From a virus: a stretch of DNA of 62,677 nt. Made by a program: the position numbers and the translations under genes. Location: IMG/VR virus record IMGVR_UViG_3300021962_000101, positions 1-62,677 of that record; one strand, 5' to 3'. The notes beneath the pieces were generated by a model. It had not been told where the DNA came from, searched no databases, and was given only the letters and a program-made list of their open reading frames with translations. Every line of letters starts with the position of its first letter. The first letter of the stretch is position 1. Shown in pieces: positions 16,438 to 25,669 of the stretch.

Positions 16438-18340
16438 AGAACCGACCAACAATTTCTTCAAATGTAACGCCTGTGCGAACTGCCACAAAGTTAAGTTGAA
16501 TGAAGTTGACTGAACGGGCTGGTTTAATGTAAATGTCACCAACAAATTGGTTAGCATCAATTACATTGGCTGTGTTGTTAGACTCATCGCAAACAACACG
16601 GTAATCAGTTAGACCACGGCGACCTTGAACATCACGCAAGAATGGTTCAACTAAGTTAACGAATTGAGCACGAGTAAACTGGTCGTTAAATTCAAACAAT
16701 GAACTACGAGCAGCACGAGCAATCGTCTTTTCAAGTACAATGAATAGACGGCGAACATTGACACGGTCAAACACAGATGGTTTGCTTAACAATGTTTTGT
16801 CACCAAATAGAATTGTACCTTCACCAGCAAATGTAACAACAGGATTAACACCTTGTACATACAAGTTATCACGTTCTGCTTTAGTTGGGTTGTATGCTAG
16901 TTTAATTGAATTCTTAACGATACCACGATTTAAACCACCTGGAGAGAACCATGGGTCACGTTCTTGGTCTGTACGAGCACAAATACCAGCAATATCACCA
17001 TTCAACGGTACCCAACGGTACACATCGTTATAGCGGTCGTATTGATATTTGTAACCAGAATCCATAAATGCATATGAAGAACTTGTCAATCCTGAACGGA
17101 ATGAAAGAATAGATGTTGCTTCAGAACCAGCATTGTTTACAACAGAAGATTTTGTTGGTGATAAAAACAGAACAGTATCTTTACGACTTTCTACTTTAGA
17201 AATTAAGTCAGCTGCAACAGTTGCATTACCTGGACCAGAAATTAACAATGAAACATCCACAACATCGGCATTTGCAAAGAATCCGTATGCAGTAATAATT
17301 TCTGAGTTACCAATTGTACCATCAGCACCCGCACTCATTGATGCAGAAAATGGTGTATTAATGTTGGTAAATGTTTTAGAAACAGCAGTTGTTCCCCAAT
17401 TAGAACCACCTGGTTGATGTGTTAACCACCAAACATATCTTGATTGGTTATTGATAATTGTCTTATAGTAGTTTGAAGAACCATCATTGTTCTGTGCATC
17501 AGATGCTTTAGATACAAACGCATATTTTTCAAGAACTGTATTAGCAACACCATTTGAGAATTGACCATCTTCGTCAACAACAATAACGTGCATTTCATCA
17601 CCAGAACCACCTAAACCAGAAGTATATGATGATGTGCCTGGTGCAACACCAAACTGGTCAGCATATTGCCATCTACGGAGAATTGCTGTACCAACATTGA
17701 CAGTACCTGGTGCAGTTGCAGTAATAATTGCAGTTGCGTTAACAGAGGCAACACGAATATATGTTGTTCCACCATCAACAGAGATTAAATCTCCAGCAAA
17801 AATGTTAGCGGCAGCATTAGCATTACCATTAACATTGATTGTGGTGTCACCACTTGTAACAGCATTACATCTTAGAGTATCTGTAACAGTTAAGTTGGCA
17901 GAATATGCTTGTGCTGATGGGCAAATTGAAATACGCAAACTGTTACCTAAAGCACCAGCACAACGAGCACCAAAAGGTCCGTAAGTAGTATTAGATGCAG
18001 TTTCACGATTAGCAATATAATCGTCAGAGTTTTTAATCAAAACACCAGAGCCATTGGCTGTAGCGTTAAGAGTGGAAGTCGTGTTTGCGGCACGAACAAC
18101 TTTTAGGTTATTTGAATAAGCTAAGAAATTTGCTGCTGAGAACCAGTATTCATAATTTGTATTGTCAGGTTTACCAAATGCAGAGGCAAGGCGAACCTCG
18201 TCTGATACGGTAACAACTTCACTAACTGGACCCCAGTTAAAATTTCCAGCGATGCCGCCAATTGAAGTAGCGACTGAGGGTACGATTGTAGTCAGGTCAA
18301 TTTCTGATACATTTACCCCAGGTGATAGCTGAAATGCCAT
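16436..18340 (-). CDS. 18: Tail sheath protein gp18 with an inserted beta module
   Basis: gp18 forms the contractile sheath around the tube. The 634-residue frame (T4: 659) starts with FQLSPGVNVSEIDLTTIVP, typical of the sheath handle, and ends with the conserved C-terminal core: FVNLVEPFLRDVQGRRGLTDYRVVCD and NFIQLNFVAVRTG. Residues about 150-222 form a beta-rich insertion (SGDTTINVNG, FAGDLISVDGGTTYIRV) that resembles modules in other virion proteins here, and probably sits on the sheath exterior. A late promoter and AAGGAGAAATCC ribosome-binding site precede it. Confidence 0.97.
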   Translation of the reverse strand: MAFQLSPGVNVSEIDLTTIVPSVATSIGGIAGNFNWGPVSEVVTVSDEVRLASAFGKPDNTNYEYWFSAANFLAYSNNLKVVRAANTTSTLNATANGSGVLIKNSDDYIANRETASNTTYGPFGARCAGALGNSLRISICPSAQAYSANLTVTDTLRCNAVTSGDTTINVNGNANAAANIFAGDLISVDGGTTYIRVASVNATAIITATAPGTVNVGTAILRRWQYADQFGVAPGTSSYTSGLGGSGDEMHVIVVDEDGQFSNGVANTVLEKYAFVSKASDAQNNDGSSNYYKTIINNQSRYVWWLTHQPGGSNWGTTAVSKTFTNINTPFSASMSAGADGTIGNSEIITAYGFFANADVVDVSLLISGPGNATVAADLISKVESRKDTVLFLSPTKSSVVNNAGSEATSILSFRSGLTSSSYAFMDSGYKYQYDRYNDVYRWVPLNGDIAGICARTDQERDPWFSPGGLNRGIVKNSIKLAYNPTKAERDNLYVQGVNPVVTFAGEGTILFGDKTLLSKPSVFDRVNVRRLFIVLEKTIARAARSSLFEFNDQFTRAQFVNLVEPFLRDVQGRRGLTDYRVVCDESNNTANVIDANQFVGDIYIKPARSVNFIQLNFVAVRTGVTFEEIVGRF

Positions 18341-18380
18341 GGATTTCTCCTTAGTTATGGGTCAATTTTTCTTTATACAC

Positions 18381-18388
18381 TATTTAGT
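18381..18388 (-). promoter_or_regulatory. Late promoter variant ACTAAATA for gp18
   Basis: The octamer lies in the gap between gp17 and gp18, 40 bases before the sheath start, with a strong AAGGAG site in the leader. The same CTAAATA core occurs before the 110-residue gene at 29393 and before gp3. Confidence 0.65.
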
Positions 18389-18391
18389 TTT

Positions 18392-20074
18392 TTACAAACT
18401 TGAAGATAAGTAACCTGGTGGTAAAGGCTTGGAATCTTCTTTTGTCCAAGCATCTCCGCTATCCACCTCATATTCCATATCTTGGCCATCACTCAAAAAA
18501 CCAAAGGGTATAACATCTTCTTCTATTTGTTTAATTCTCTCTTGATACATTGCCTCACGAATATTAACATCGTTTAAGTCTTTGAAGTAAGGATTAGTTG
18601 TCAACCAACTAAACAAGACTAAAGGCATCACCAAATCATCGTGATAACCATCATCCGCTTGATATGAACCACGATATTCAATAAAAGTCGATAGTTCCGA
18701 TATCACATCGGCATCAGGAATCAGTAATTTCTTTTCTTCAATTAATGATTTAAACGTAAAACAACCAATGCGTTTTACTCTTTTGTCAGTAACAACGCCA
18801 AAACTTGTTCTACCCGCACCACCAAAACCACCAGTTACTTTCTGACCTTTACCAGTTTTGGTGACATATAGAATATTTTCATATTCCAATTCTGATTGTA
18901 AAATATATGCAACCTGTTCACTTGTGTTAACCTCAAGTAAAACATATGCATTGTTAAAATCTTTCGCTACCTTATGTATAACCGAAGGATATAGCATAGG
19001 TGCAATCTTATTATCTCTGTATTTACCCACTAACTTATAGGGTACTTCTGCGATATCAATAATTACAAAAGCTGAATAGTCTCCGCCAACACCTTGAGCC
19101 GTATCTGCAACGATAACATAAGTGTGTGGTTTCTTGACCAAAACTTCTTCATCATCTCTTTCGGCTTTGACTGGATACTCATACAAATCTAAACCATCTT
19201 TAGAGTATACAGTCGGTAATGTTGACATATACTCAATCGTTGCAGCATCAATCAAAGTCAAAGATGAACCAAGGAACTTACACAGAACCTCTTGGTTGTA
19301 TTTCAACTCACCAAGTTGGCGTTTCTGTTCTAGTGCCCACTTCTCATCACGACCTGGAATTCTGTTGTATGGAATAAACAATGGCACAAAGTCATTGTTT
19401 TTATTCATTGCATCATTCCAAAACTTCCAAAAGTGATTGTAACCTAGTGGAGTGGATGTGATAAGAATCTTAGTTGTTTGACCAGCAGAAATAACAGGAT
19501 AGACAGCAGTAAAAAACGCTTCTGCAATCGTATTAGGAATAATTGCGGCTTCATCAATATACAATAAGTTTACAGATTTACCACGAATACCTGCACCAGT
19601 TGTTGCAGCAGTAAAAACGATTGAACCGTTTTCTAATTCCACATCACCTTTGTTCCAAGTTTTAATACCTTGTTGCATCCACAAAGGAAGATTTTCATAC
19701 ATCAATTGATATCGTGAAATAATTTCACGAGCTGTAGTTGCCTTATTGGCAAGAATTGCGACAGTTTTTGAATCTTGAAATAATGTGTACCAAAGAATGT
19801 AGGCGGCAGATGTGGAAGTTTTACCTTGTTGACGGCCTTCCATAATAATAACTTTTCGATTATCATGTATAACTTTTATCTTTTCTTTTTGGCAATCGTA
19901 TAATTTAAAAGGTTGTAAACCGTGGTCTAGTGTTACTATGTAACAGTAGTTATCAATGAAATAGGTAGGGTCTTCCGCACATTTGGCAAGTTCTAAAACT
20001 TGTTCTTCTGTGTATGAAAGTTGAACCTCAGTTCTTTTTAATGAACTATTTCCCAAATACCCATGATTATTCAT
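18392..20074 (-). CDS. 17: Terminase large subunit gp17
   Basis: gp17 is the packaging motor and headful nuclease. The ATPase half shows Walker A EGRQQGKT (residues 79-86), Walker B LLYIDEA (170-176) and the coupling motif TSTP (206-209). The nuclease half shows the RNase H-like triad: Asp324 in VADTAQG, Glu381 in LLEVN, and Asp479/Asp480 in YHDD. It is 560 residues against 610 in T4. Unlike T4, where gp16 and gp17 overlap, a Dps-family gene lies between them here, 6 bases before this start. Confidence 0.98.
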   Translation of the reverse strand: MNNHGYLGNSSLKRTEVQLSYTEEQVLELAKCAEDPTYFIDNYCYIVTLDHGLQPFKLYDCQKEKIKVIHDNRKVIIMEGRQQGKTSTSAAYILWYTLFQDSKTVAILANKATTAREIISRYQLMYENLPLWMQQGIKTWNKGDVELENGSIVFTAATTGAGIRGKSVNLLYIDEAAIIPNTIAEAFFTAVYPVISAGQTTKILITSTPLGYNHFWKFWNDAMNKNNDFVPLFIPYNRIPGRDEKWALEQKRQLGELKYNQEVLCKFLGSSLTLIDAATIEYMSTLPTVYSKDGLDLYEYPVKAERDDEEVLVKKPHTYVIVADTAQGVGGDYSAFVIIDIAEVPYKLVGKYRDNKIAPMLYPSVIHKVAKDFNNAYVLLEVNTSEQVAYILQSELEYENILYVTKTGKGQKVTGGFGGAGRTSFGVVTDKRVKRIGCFTFKSLIEEKKLLIPDADVISELSTFIEYRGSYQADDGYHDDLVMPLVLFSWLTTNPYFKDLNDVNIREAMYQERIKQIEEDVIPFGFLSDGQDMEYEVDSGDAWTKEDSKPLPPGYLSSSL

Positions 20075-20080
20075 CTTATA

Positions 20081-20518
20081 TTATTTTATAATACTACGCA
20101 ACATCCACGCTTTTTTCTGATGAGCACCAAGAAGGTCTTGTAAAAAATTAGAAATAGCTGGTTCATCTGCTTGATTAGCTGCAACAATACCTGCACGAAT
20201 GTGAACAATAAAACGGTCATTATCTTCTTTTAAATGTTGCATCATAATAATTGCAGATGGAATAGAATCAACTGCTTCTTCAATATCTGACAATTCTAAA
20301 AATCTTTGCATAGAACCAGGTGCATAAACATCTAAACGGCGAATATGTTCAGCGATATCATCTGTTTGAGCCCAAACATCATTATAAAAACCATCAAGAA
20401 ATAAATGATATTGTGGAAAATTTGAACCTTCAATATTCCAATGATAGTTATGACTCTTTAGATACAACGCAAAGTTTGTACCTAAAATTACTTTTAGTTG
20501 TTGAATTAATGTTTCCAT
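20081..20518 (-). CDS. dps: Dps-family ferritin-like protein
   Basis: Dps proteins form 12-subunit shells that oxidise and store iron with hydrogen peroxide and protect DNA. The 145-residue frame carries the complete inter-subunit ferroxidase site with the same spacing as E. coli Dps: His26 in HWN, His38, Asp42, Asp53 and Glu57 (offsets 12, 16, 27 and 31 from the first His). It lacks the long basic N-terminal tail that E. coli Dps uses to bind DNA. It sits between the two terminase genes on the same strand, 6 bases before gp17 and after gp16. No Shine-Dalgarno site is seen, but a late-promoter-like octamer lies 7 bases before the ATG. Expression with late packaging genes is inferred from this position. 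Confidence 0.93.
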   Translation of the reverse strand: METLIQQLKVILGTNFALYLKSHNYHWNIEGSNFPQYHLFLDGFYNDVWAQTDDIAEHIRRLDVYAPGSMQRFLELSDIEEAVDSIPSAIIMMQHLKEDNDRFIVHIRAGIVAANQADEPAISNFLQDLLGAHQKKAWMLRSIIK

Positions 20519-20524
20519 AGTAAC

Positions 20525-20941
20525 CTATTTATTATCTCTAATTTGTTTAAGTAATTCTGCCGTTGAACCAACAAATACTGCTTTCTCTACTGTAATACTT
20601 CCACGATTAGATACACTATCTAGTTGCGGTTGCAAATCTTTTTTGCGTTTTTGTAGTTCAAGCAAATCTTTATTTAAGTCAGCCATTGTTTTCATAAGAC
20701 CAGCAACAACTTCATATGCTCTTGGATGTTCCGATTCTTTTGAAACTTGTAACAGATTGTCTACTGCAACATTACCTTTATCAATTAAGTTTCTGATATT
20801 TTTACGAGCATAATCGGTATCTGTTTCAACTACATCTTCAGATTGAATTGGTACAATTTCTGTATGTGTTACCACCTCAACTTCATTTGAAATTGGGTCA
20901 ACATCAAATATTTCTGATAATTTTTTATCTGTCTTGCTCAT
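20525..20941 (-). CDS. 16: Terminase small subunit gp16
   Basis: gp16 regulates the packaging motor and assembles as a ring. The start is placed at ATG 20941 (MSKTDKKLSEIF), because this ATG overlaps the gp15 stop as ATGA, a coupled start; an in-frame ATG 18 bases earlier lies inside gp15. The 138-residue protein has the family layout: an acidic N-terminus, a YARKNIRNLIDKGNVAVDNLL helix, the HPRAYEVVAGLMKTM helix near residue 75, and a C-terminal VFVGSTAELLKQI matching the VFMGSPTELM region I recall in T4 gp16 (164 residues). Confidence 0.93.
   Translation of the reverse strand: MSKTDKKLSEIFDVDPISNEVEVVTHTEIVPIQSEDVVETDTDYARKNIRNLIDKGNVAVDNLLQVSKESEHPRAYEVVAGLMKTMADLNKDLLELQKRKKDLQPQLDSVSNRGSITVEKAVFVGSTAELLKQIRDNK
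20526..20533 (-). promoter_or_regulatory. Late-promoter-like octamer AATAAATA, 7 bases before dps
   Basis: It overlaps the last two codons and stop of gp16 (Asn-Lys-stop), so coding sequence partly explains it. If used, it would give an almost leaderless dps-gp17 transcript. Confidence 0.45.
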
Positions 20942-21942
20942 ATTAAAGTTTGTGGCCAATCTGTAAATGTTTCTTCAAAACCATACGGACCATTTCCGTT
21001 GGCAGTAGGCGGATTAGGCGTTACAACGATTGCAACAGCTTTTGTTGGAGAAGTATCAATACGGGTAACAGTAAATGTTGAGTTTGAATAAACACCAGTT
21101 ATTTTATCGTTAGCTTGAATCTTCTTATTCAAATCTGTTAAGACAAGAACACCAGTTGATGTGTTACTAAAGTATAAAACTTTACCTGTAACTCCACGAG
21201 TTTCAACAGTTATATTTTCACCTGTTGTATATACACCAGTTCCAGTATTGAAGTTAACATAAACTTTCTGTGAATCAAGATTCGTTGAATCGGTATATAT
21301 GTTGACATTAGCTTGTGTAATTAATTTGCCCGCAGAAGGTGTTTTAACTGGCGGCCAAATGTATGCTTTTGCGGTAAATGAAAGATTCCAAATAATCAAT
21401 CTTGTGTTCATCAATTCACCCTCATAATCAATTTCAGGTGTTACTGAATTCAGAAGCACAGGCATATCGTAAACTTGGTCCATGTCAGCAATAAAATCCA
21501 TGGTGACCGTAAAATCTGGTGTGAAGAATGGCAATATCTGTTCTAAGATTTGTGTACCATCTTCTGTGTTGCGAACATAGATTGACAAACTAAAATCAAA
21601 ATTGTATGGAATAGGAACATATTGAGTTTTAAATGTTCCTGAACTAAACCCAAAATTCTGTAATGTTGTTTGTTGTTTTCTGGTTGTGTCGTATGCCATA
21701 CCGTCTAAGTTAAAACTCATACGAGGTACGGTTGTGGCTATTGATTTTGTTAATGTTGGGTCAGAATTAATACGCACCAAATATTTTTCTTTTGGTCCAT
21801 AGTTTAATGGCACTTTGGTTATTTCATGTGCAGTAAGTCCGTCTTTTGAATAACGAGTCAAAAGAATATCATTAAACATAGAACCAAACGCAACAACAAT
21901 TTTGCGAATGGTACGATTATAGAAATGTGCATTACCTAACAT
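20938..21942 (-). CDS. 15: Tail sheath stabiliser / completion protein gp15
   Basis: gp15 caps the finished tail and joins it to the neck. Family segments include MLGNAHFYNRTIRKIVVAFG at the start, KEKYLVRINSDP near residue 52, and the YVPIPYNFDFSLSIYVRNTEDG strand near 108-130. At 334 residues it is about 60 longer than T4 gp15 (272): the extra piece is a beta-rich insertion at residues about 216-310 (GVYTTGENITVETRGVTG then STGVLVLTDLN) of a type also seen in gp14 and gp8. It overlaps gp14 by one base and gp16 by four. Confidence 0.94.
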   Translation of the reverse strand: MLGNAHFYNRTIRKIVVAFGSMFNDILLTRYSKDGLTAHEITKVPLNYGPKEKYLVRINSDPTLTKSIATTVPRMSFNLDGMAYDTTRKQQTTLQNFGFSSGTFKTQYVPIPYNFDFSLSIYVRNTEDGTQILEQILPFFTPDFTVTMDFIADMDQVYDMPVLLNSVTPEIDYEGELMNTRLIIWNLSFTAKAYIWPPVKTPSAGKLITQANVNIYTDSTNLDSQKVYVNFNTGTGVYTTGENITVETRGVTGKVLYFSNTSTGVLVLTDLNKKIQANDKITGVYSNSTFTVTRIDTSPTKAVAIVVTPNPPTANGNGPYGFEETFTDWPQTLI

Positions 21943-22832
21943 TATGCTTCACCAAATGGGTTATGTTCTGTGAAGTCAATAACAGCATCGGCTTCAGTTT
22001 CAATACGATTATTATCAATAACATCTTCAAATGCATTATCCATTGTAGATGTGTCGGAAGTGGCACTAACATTCCATACTGCACCACTTGTATTGCCTTT
22101 AACCTGAGTAGATGAGGCAAATGTTCCTGTGGTGCGATATATGAATAGTTGAGAACCTGAAACATAATTATGAACAGTTGCAGTAGCTGTTGCTGTTGCA
22201 ACATTCGCACCTTGATAAACTATTTCGTCAGGTACAAATGTTCCTGAACCACCAGCAGCCAAAGAAAGTTTTGTTCTTGGGTATGCATCTCTAATTTGAC
22301 CATCAATCTCTGCGTTACCTGTAAGAACAAGTTCATTAGAGAATACCCATTGTTTCATTTTCAATGCATACACATAAACATTACCGCCACGACCACGGCC
22401 TAATGTGTAATACATTGCTTGATTATTTTCGTGTTCAACAAAAGTAATCTCAAAGAAATTCTGTAACATTGGAATGTAAACCAAATCACCTTCATTTGGT
22501 CGACTTTGATTTACAGTATATAAAAATCTACGGCGAGAAACTAACAGAGTTACTTCATCACGAATCTCAAGTCCAAATTTGGACATAAAATCGCCTTCAC
22601 CTTCCATACCAGTAACATCTTCAAGATACATTTCAAGTGGGTATGCTGATGTATATTGTTTCAGTGTATCTTCACCATAAAGCAAATCTACTTCATCACC
22701 AGATGACCTTGGCATATAATAAACATCCATGCCGTAAATACCCATAGCCTCGATGACGAGGTCTTCCACCAGCAATTGCTCGCTGGTAATTTGATTTATC
22801 GGAAAAGGATTAAAGTAAAAGTTCGTTGCCAT
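21942..22832 (-). CDS. 14: Neck protein gp14
   Basis: gp14 forms part of the connector between head and tail. The first 200 residues match the family: NFYFNPFPINQITSEQLLVEDL, the YYMPRS segment near 39-44, and ALKMKQWVFSNELVLTGN. The C-terminal third (about 197-290) contains a beta-rich module starting GTFVPDEIVYQGANVATATA and ending SGAVWNVSATSD, which resembles the insertions in gp8 and gp15. Total 296 residues against 256 in T4. It lies between gp13 and gp15 as in T4. Confidence 0.94.
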   Translation of the reverse strand: MATNFYFNPFPINQITSEQLLVEDLVIEAMGIYGMDVYYMPRSSGDEVDLLYGEDTLKQYTSAYPLEMYLEDVTGMEGEGDFMSKFGLEIRDEVTLLVSRRRFLYTVNQSRPNEGDLVYIPMLQNFFEITFVEHENNQAMYYTLGRGRGGNVYVYALKMKQWVFSNELVLTGNAEIDGQIRDAYPRTKLSLAAGGSGTFVPDEIVYQGANVATATATATVHNYVSGSQLFIYRTTGTFASSTQVKGNTSGAVWNVSATSDTSTMDNAFEDVIDNNRIETEADAVIDFTEHNPFGEA

Positions 22833-22838
22833 TCATTA

Positions 22839-23795
22839 TCAACCCATCATTATCTCAGTTGGCAAGGCATTAACCACATACATTTCTTCTTCTAGTTCCT
22901 TAATCTCAGCAATGGCTTCATCATATATTTGTTGACCATTTAAAGTTACACCACCTGGCATTTGTATACCAGCAAACTTTTTGAGATTAGCTCCCCATTG
23001 TCTTTTAATTAATGCAGTACCATATTTTTTTAGATATCTATCATTCCAAACATCAGAGTTACCAGCAATTGTTGCAGTTGTATTTGCCGCACTATTTGCA
23101 AATGGACCACGAACAGTAATTGATGTTGGTGAGTTGATTGTAGAAATTTGAATTGTGTCAACACCATTTAAAGTAATGAAATCATTTTCCATGAGTTCTT
23201 GGTCAAATGTTGTACCATAACCTGTAATGGTATTTGAATTGGCCGTATATGTAATTTTGCCAGATATTGTTACTGTATCTGGTACAAGTTTTCGATAACA
23301 TTCAACAATTACATATTGACCAATAAGAACATCTCTTGTCCAATCAATATCAAGAAATACTTTATTTTGATGGCGATTAAATCTAAATTGTGGTGTACCA
23401 GAGAACAATAAATTTAATGTACGAATGTGTTGCATGGTAATTTCATATGACACATACGATACCGATGTGAAGTCATAAAGGTCATGCAAACGCAATTGAT
23501 AACGCAAATCAAACATATTGATAGATGCGTTTGATTGGTCAAATGGAAATATACCAGTTACAAAAGATACGGCATCAGGACAATAAATCCAACGGCGGTT
23601 AATATCTTCTGCCGTAATTTGATGTTTCATATACATTTTTTGTTGACCATCAAAATGATAGTCATTCCAAAATGATAGTGCTTCATCAATACGGTCTTCC
23701 ACTTGGTCATCATCGACATTTATTTCGATAACAGGAAAACCAAGTTCTCTCAAACAGTAAGTTTTAAATTGTGCTCTTGTTGCTGGTTTTGACAT
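22839..23795 (-). CDS. 13: Neck protein gp13
   Basis: gp13 binds the portal and completes the neck with gp14. The frame (318 residues; T4: 309) has the family segments FKTYCLRELGFPVIEINV with VEDRIDEALSFWNDYHFDG near residues 32-50, NMFDLRYQLRLHDLYDF near 93, and a C-terminal DRYLKKYGTALIKRQWGANL with YDEAIAEIKELEEEM. Residues about 174-245 are a beta module (NSNTITGYGTTFDQELMEND, then GVDTIQISTI) also found twice in the gp7-like protein. It is the last of the conserved neck genes before the fibre region. Confidence 0.95.
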   Translation of the reverse strand: MSKPATRAQFKTYCLRELGFPVIEINVDDDQVEDRIDEALSFWNDYHFDGQQKMYMKHQITAEDINRRWIYCPDAVSFVTGIFPFDQSNASINMFDLRYQLRLHDLYDFTSVSYVSYEITMQHIRTLNLLFSGTPQFRFNRHQNKVFLDIDWTRDVLIGQYVIVECYRKLVPDTVTISGKITYTANSNTITGYGTTFDQELMENDFITLNGVDTIQISTINSPTSITVRGPFANSAANTTATIAGNSDVWNDRYLKKYGTALIKRQWGANLKKFAGIQMPGGVTLNGQQIYDEAIAEIKELEEEMYVVNALPTEIMMG

Positions 23796-23798
23796 ATT

Positions 23799-25655
23799 TT
23801 ATCCTAAAGCAATGGCAAATGCGATAGCACTTGGGTCAGTTACTACTTGAGTTGTTACAACATTAACTCTACCATTTGCAGAAACAGTAATAACAGGATA
23901 ATATGTTGAATTACCATATGTGCCATCCGTTATTGAAATATTTGTAAAATCTGTATTAGCTTTTGCAAAAGCACTATTTGCATAAGATGCTGATGAATTA
24001 GCAACAGCAAATGCAGAGTTACCGTAAGAACCGGCAGACGATGAATTGTTTGCTGCTGCGAAAGCGGAGTTAGCATACAAAGCCGCAGAGTTTGCTACAT
24101 TACTAGGAGTATTTGCTGATAAGAAAGCAGAATTAGCATAAATGGCAGCAGAATTAGCAACAGCAAATCCCGAATTAGCATAAGTGCCTGCGTTTGTAAT
24201 ATTGGTATTCTGTGTAACATCAATACCAACACCATTATTAGCAACTAAGAAAGCCGAGTTAGCATATGAACTGCCACTATTCGCTACCGCAAATCCAGAA
24301 TTGGCGTAACTAGCGGCACTATTTGCAACATATGATGGAGTGTTTGCTTGTAAGAAAGCTGCGTTAGCATAAGTGCCTGCATTTGTAATATTGGTATTTT
24401 GTGTTAAGTCAACACCATTAATTAAATTTGCTGAAGCAAAAGCTGCATTAGCATATGATTCTGCTGAATCAGCTGCAATGAATATTGTATTGTTACCATT
24501 GTTTGCCGCCCATTTGCCTGAAGTTTCAATCCATAAGAATGAAGAATTTGGTTGTGCGCCACGGTCAATTTCAATACCAGCATTTACTGCTGGTTGACCT
24601 GATTGACTAATAGCTGCATTAAGTGTGATAATATTATCAGCAATCAATACAGTTGTAGTATTTGTATAAGTTGTTAAACCTGTTACAGTTAAATTACCAG
24701 TAATACTTAAATCACCAGAAATTGTGCCACCAGTATTTGCGTTGATACTATTATTAGCTCTAGTGAACGCAGAGTTAGCATAACTTGCGGCTGAATTTGA
24801 TACATTACTAGGAGTATTTGCTTGTAAGAAAGCAGAGTTAGCATATGAAGCAGCAGAAGAAATGTTGGTATTTTGTGTTAAGTCAACACCATTAATTAAA
24901 TTTGCTGAAGCAAAAGCTGCATTAGCATAACTAGCAGCTGAATTAGCAGTTATGAATCCTGAATTGGCATAACTTGCTGCAGAGTTGGCAGTAGACCAAA
25001 CAATTGCACCATTACTTGAAGTAAAGGCATTATTTGCAATACCAAATGCTGAATTAGCATAACTAGCAGCTGAATTAGCAGTATAGCTTGGTGTGTTTGC
25101 CTGCAAAAAGGCCGCATTTGCATATGATGATGCTGAATTGGCTACTGCAAAACCAGCATTAGCATATGTACCAGCATTTGTAATATTAGTATTTTGTGTT
25201 GCATCGGTAGCAGTAGCTGCATTAGCCGCAGCAAACGCACTATTAGCATATACACCAGCACTATTAGCAGTTATGAATCCTGAATTGGCATAACTTGCTG
25301 ATGAGTTAGCAACGGCAAATCCACTATTTGCATAACTAGCGGCACTATTTGATACAGCAAATGCCGAATTGGCATAGGCAGCACCAGTATTTGCGGCTGA
25401 AGTATCTGAATTAGCAACAGCGAAAGCTGCATTAGCATAACTAGCGGCAGAGTTGGCAGTTGCATATGCGGAGTTGGCATATGAGCCAGCAGTATTACTT
25501 GAATTTTCTCTAGCTAAAGCAAAACCACCAACAGTTGTTCCGTCATGGACAACTATCGTTTTCTTATCGGTATCAACAGTAATCTCAGCCGTAGCACCAG
25601 TGAATGTGCTAGTCTGTGATGTATTGCCCCGTCTAAATTGAACTTGTGTTGACAT
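23799..25655 (-). CDS. Tail fibre-like protein with Mtd_N-type anchor and Ala-Asn-Ser heptad shaft
   Basis: The N-terminal 50 residues (TQVQFRRGNTSQTSTFTGAT then KTIVVHDG) look like the anchor domain shared by phage fibres of the major-tropism-determinant N-terminal type. Residues about 55-560 are a long run of heptads of the form YANSAFA-VANSAAS, interrupted by a non-repetitive domain near 320-400 (GTISGDLSITGNLTV). The end carries the YGNSTYYPVITVSANGRV fibre motif and stops in AIAFAIALG. The heptads with Ala/Phe at regular positions suggest a trimeric helical shaft; that is inference. It is one of several such proteins between gp13 and the adhesin array. Confidence 0.75.
   Translation of the reverse strand: MSTQVQFRRGNTSQTSTFTGATAEITVDTDKKTIVVHDGTTVGGFALARENSSNTAGSYANSAYATANSAASYANAAFAVANSDTSAANTGAAYANSAFAVSNSAASYANSGFAVANSSASYANSGFITANSAGVYANSAFAAANAATATDATQNTNITNAGTYANAGFAVANSASSYANAAFLQANTPSYTANSAASYANSAFGIANNAFTSSNGAIVWSTANSAASYANSGFITANSAASYANAAFASANLINGVDLTQNTNISSAASYANSAFLQANTPSNVSNSAASYANSAFTRANNSINANTGGTISGDLSITGNLTVTGLTTYTNTTTVLIADNIITLNAAISQSGQPAVNAGIEIDRGAQPNSSFLWIETSGKWAANNGNNTIFIAADSAESYANAAFASANLINGVDLTQNTNITNAGTYANAAFLQANTPSYVANSAASYANSGFAVANSGSSYANSAFLVANNGVGIDVTQNTNITNAGTYANSGFAVANSAAIYANSAFLSANTPSNVANSAALYANSAFAAANNSSSAGSYGNSAFAVANSSASYANSAFAKANTDFTNISITDGTYGNSTYYPVITVSANGRVNVVTTQVVTDPSAIAFAIALG
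23950..25490. repeat. Coding tandem repeats (21/42-base units) for Ala-Asn-Ser heptads
   Basis: Dozens of imperfect, in-frame units of 21 bases (usually paired as 42) encode the YANSxxx/xANSxxx heptads. The segments encoding NTNITNAGTYANA and LINGVDLTQNTNI recur as longer blocks, for example near 24370-24440 and 24860-24910. Such arrays can change copy number in frame. Confidence 0.85.
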
Positions 25656-25661
25656 AATAGT

Positions 25662-25669
25662 TATTTATA
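25662..25669 (-). promoter_or_regulatory. Late-promoter octamer TATAAATA, 6 bases before the 618-aa fibre gene
   Basis: The exact T4 octamer overlaps the stop of the upstream gene. The following fibre gene has no Shine-Dalgarno sequence, so if this promoter is active its mRNA would be leaderless or nearly so. Confidence 0.55.

Noticed and set aside
23950-25490. Regular repeats that might be read as a CRISPR array
   Set aside because: The units are imperfect, in frame and contiguous without unique spacers; they encode protein heptads.
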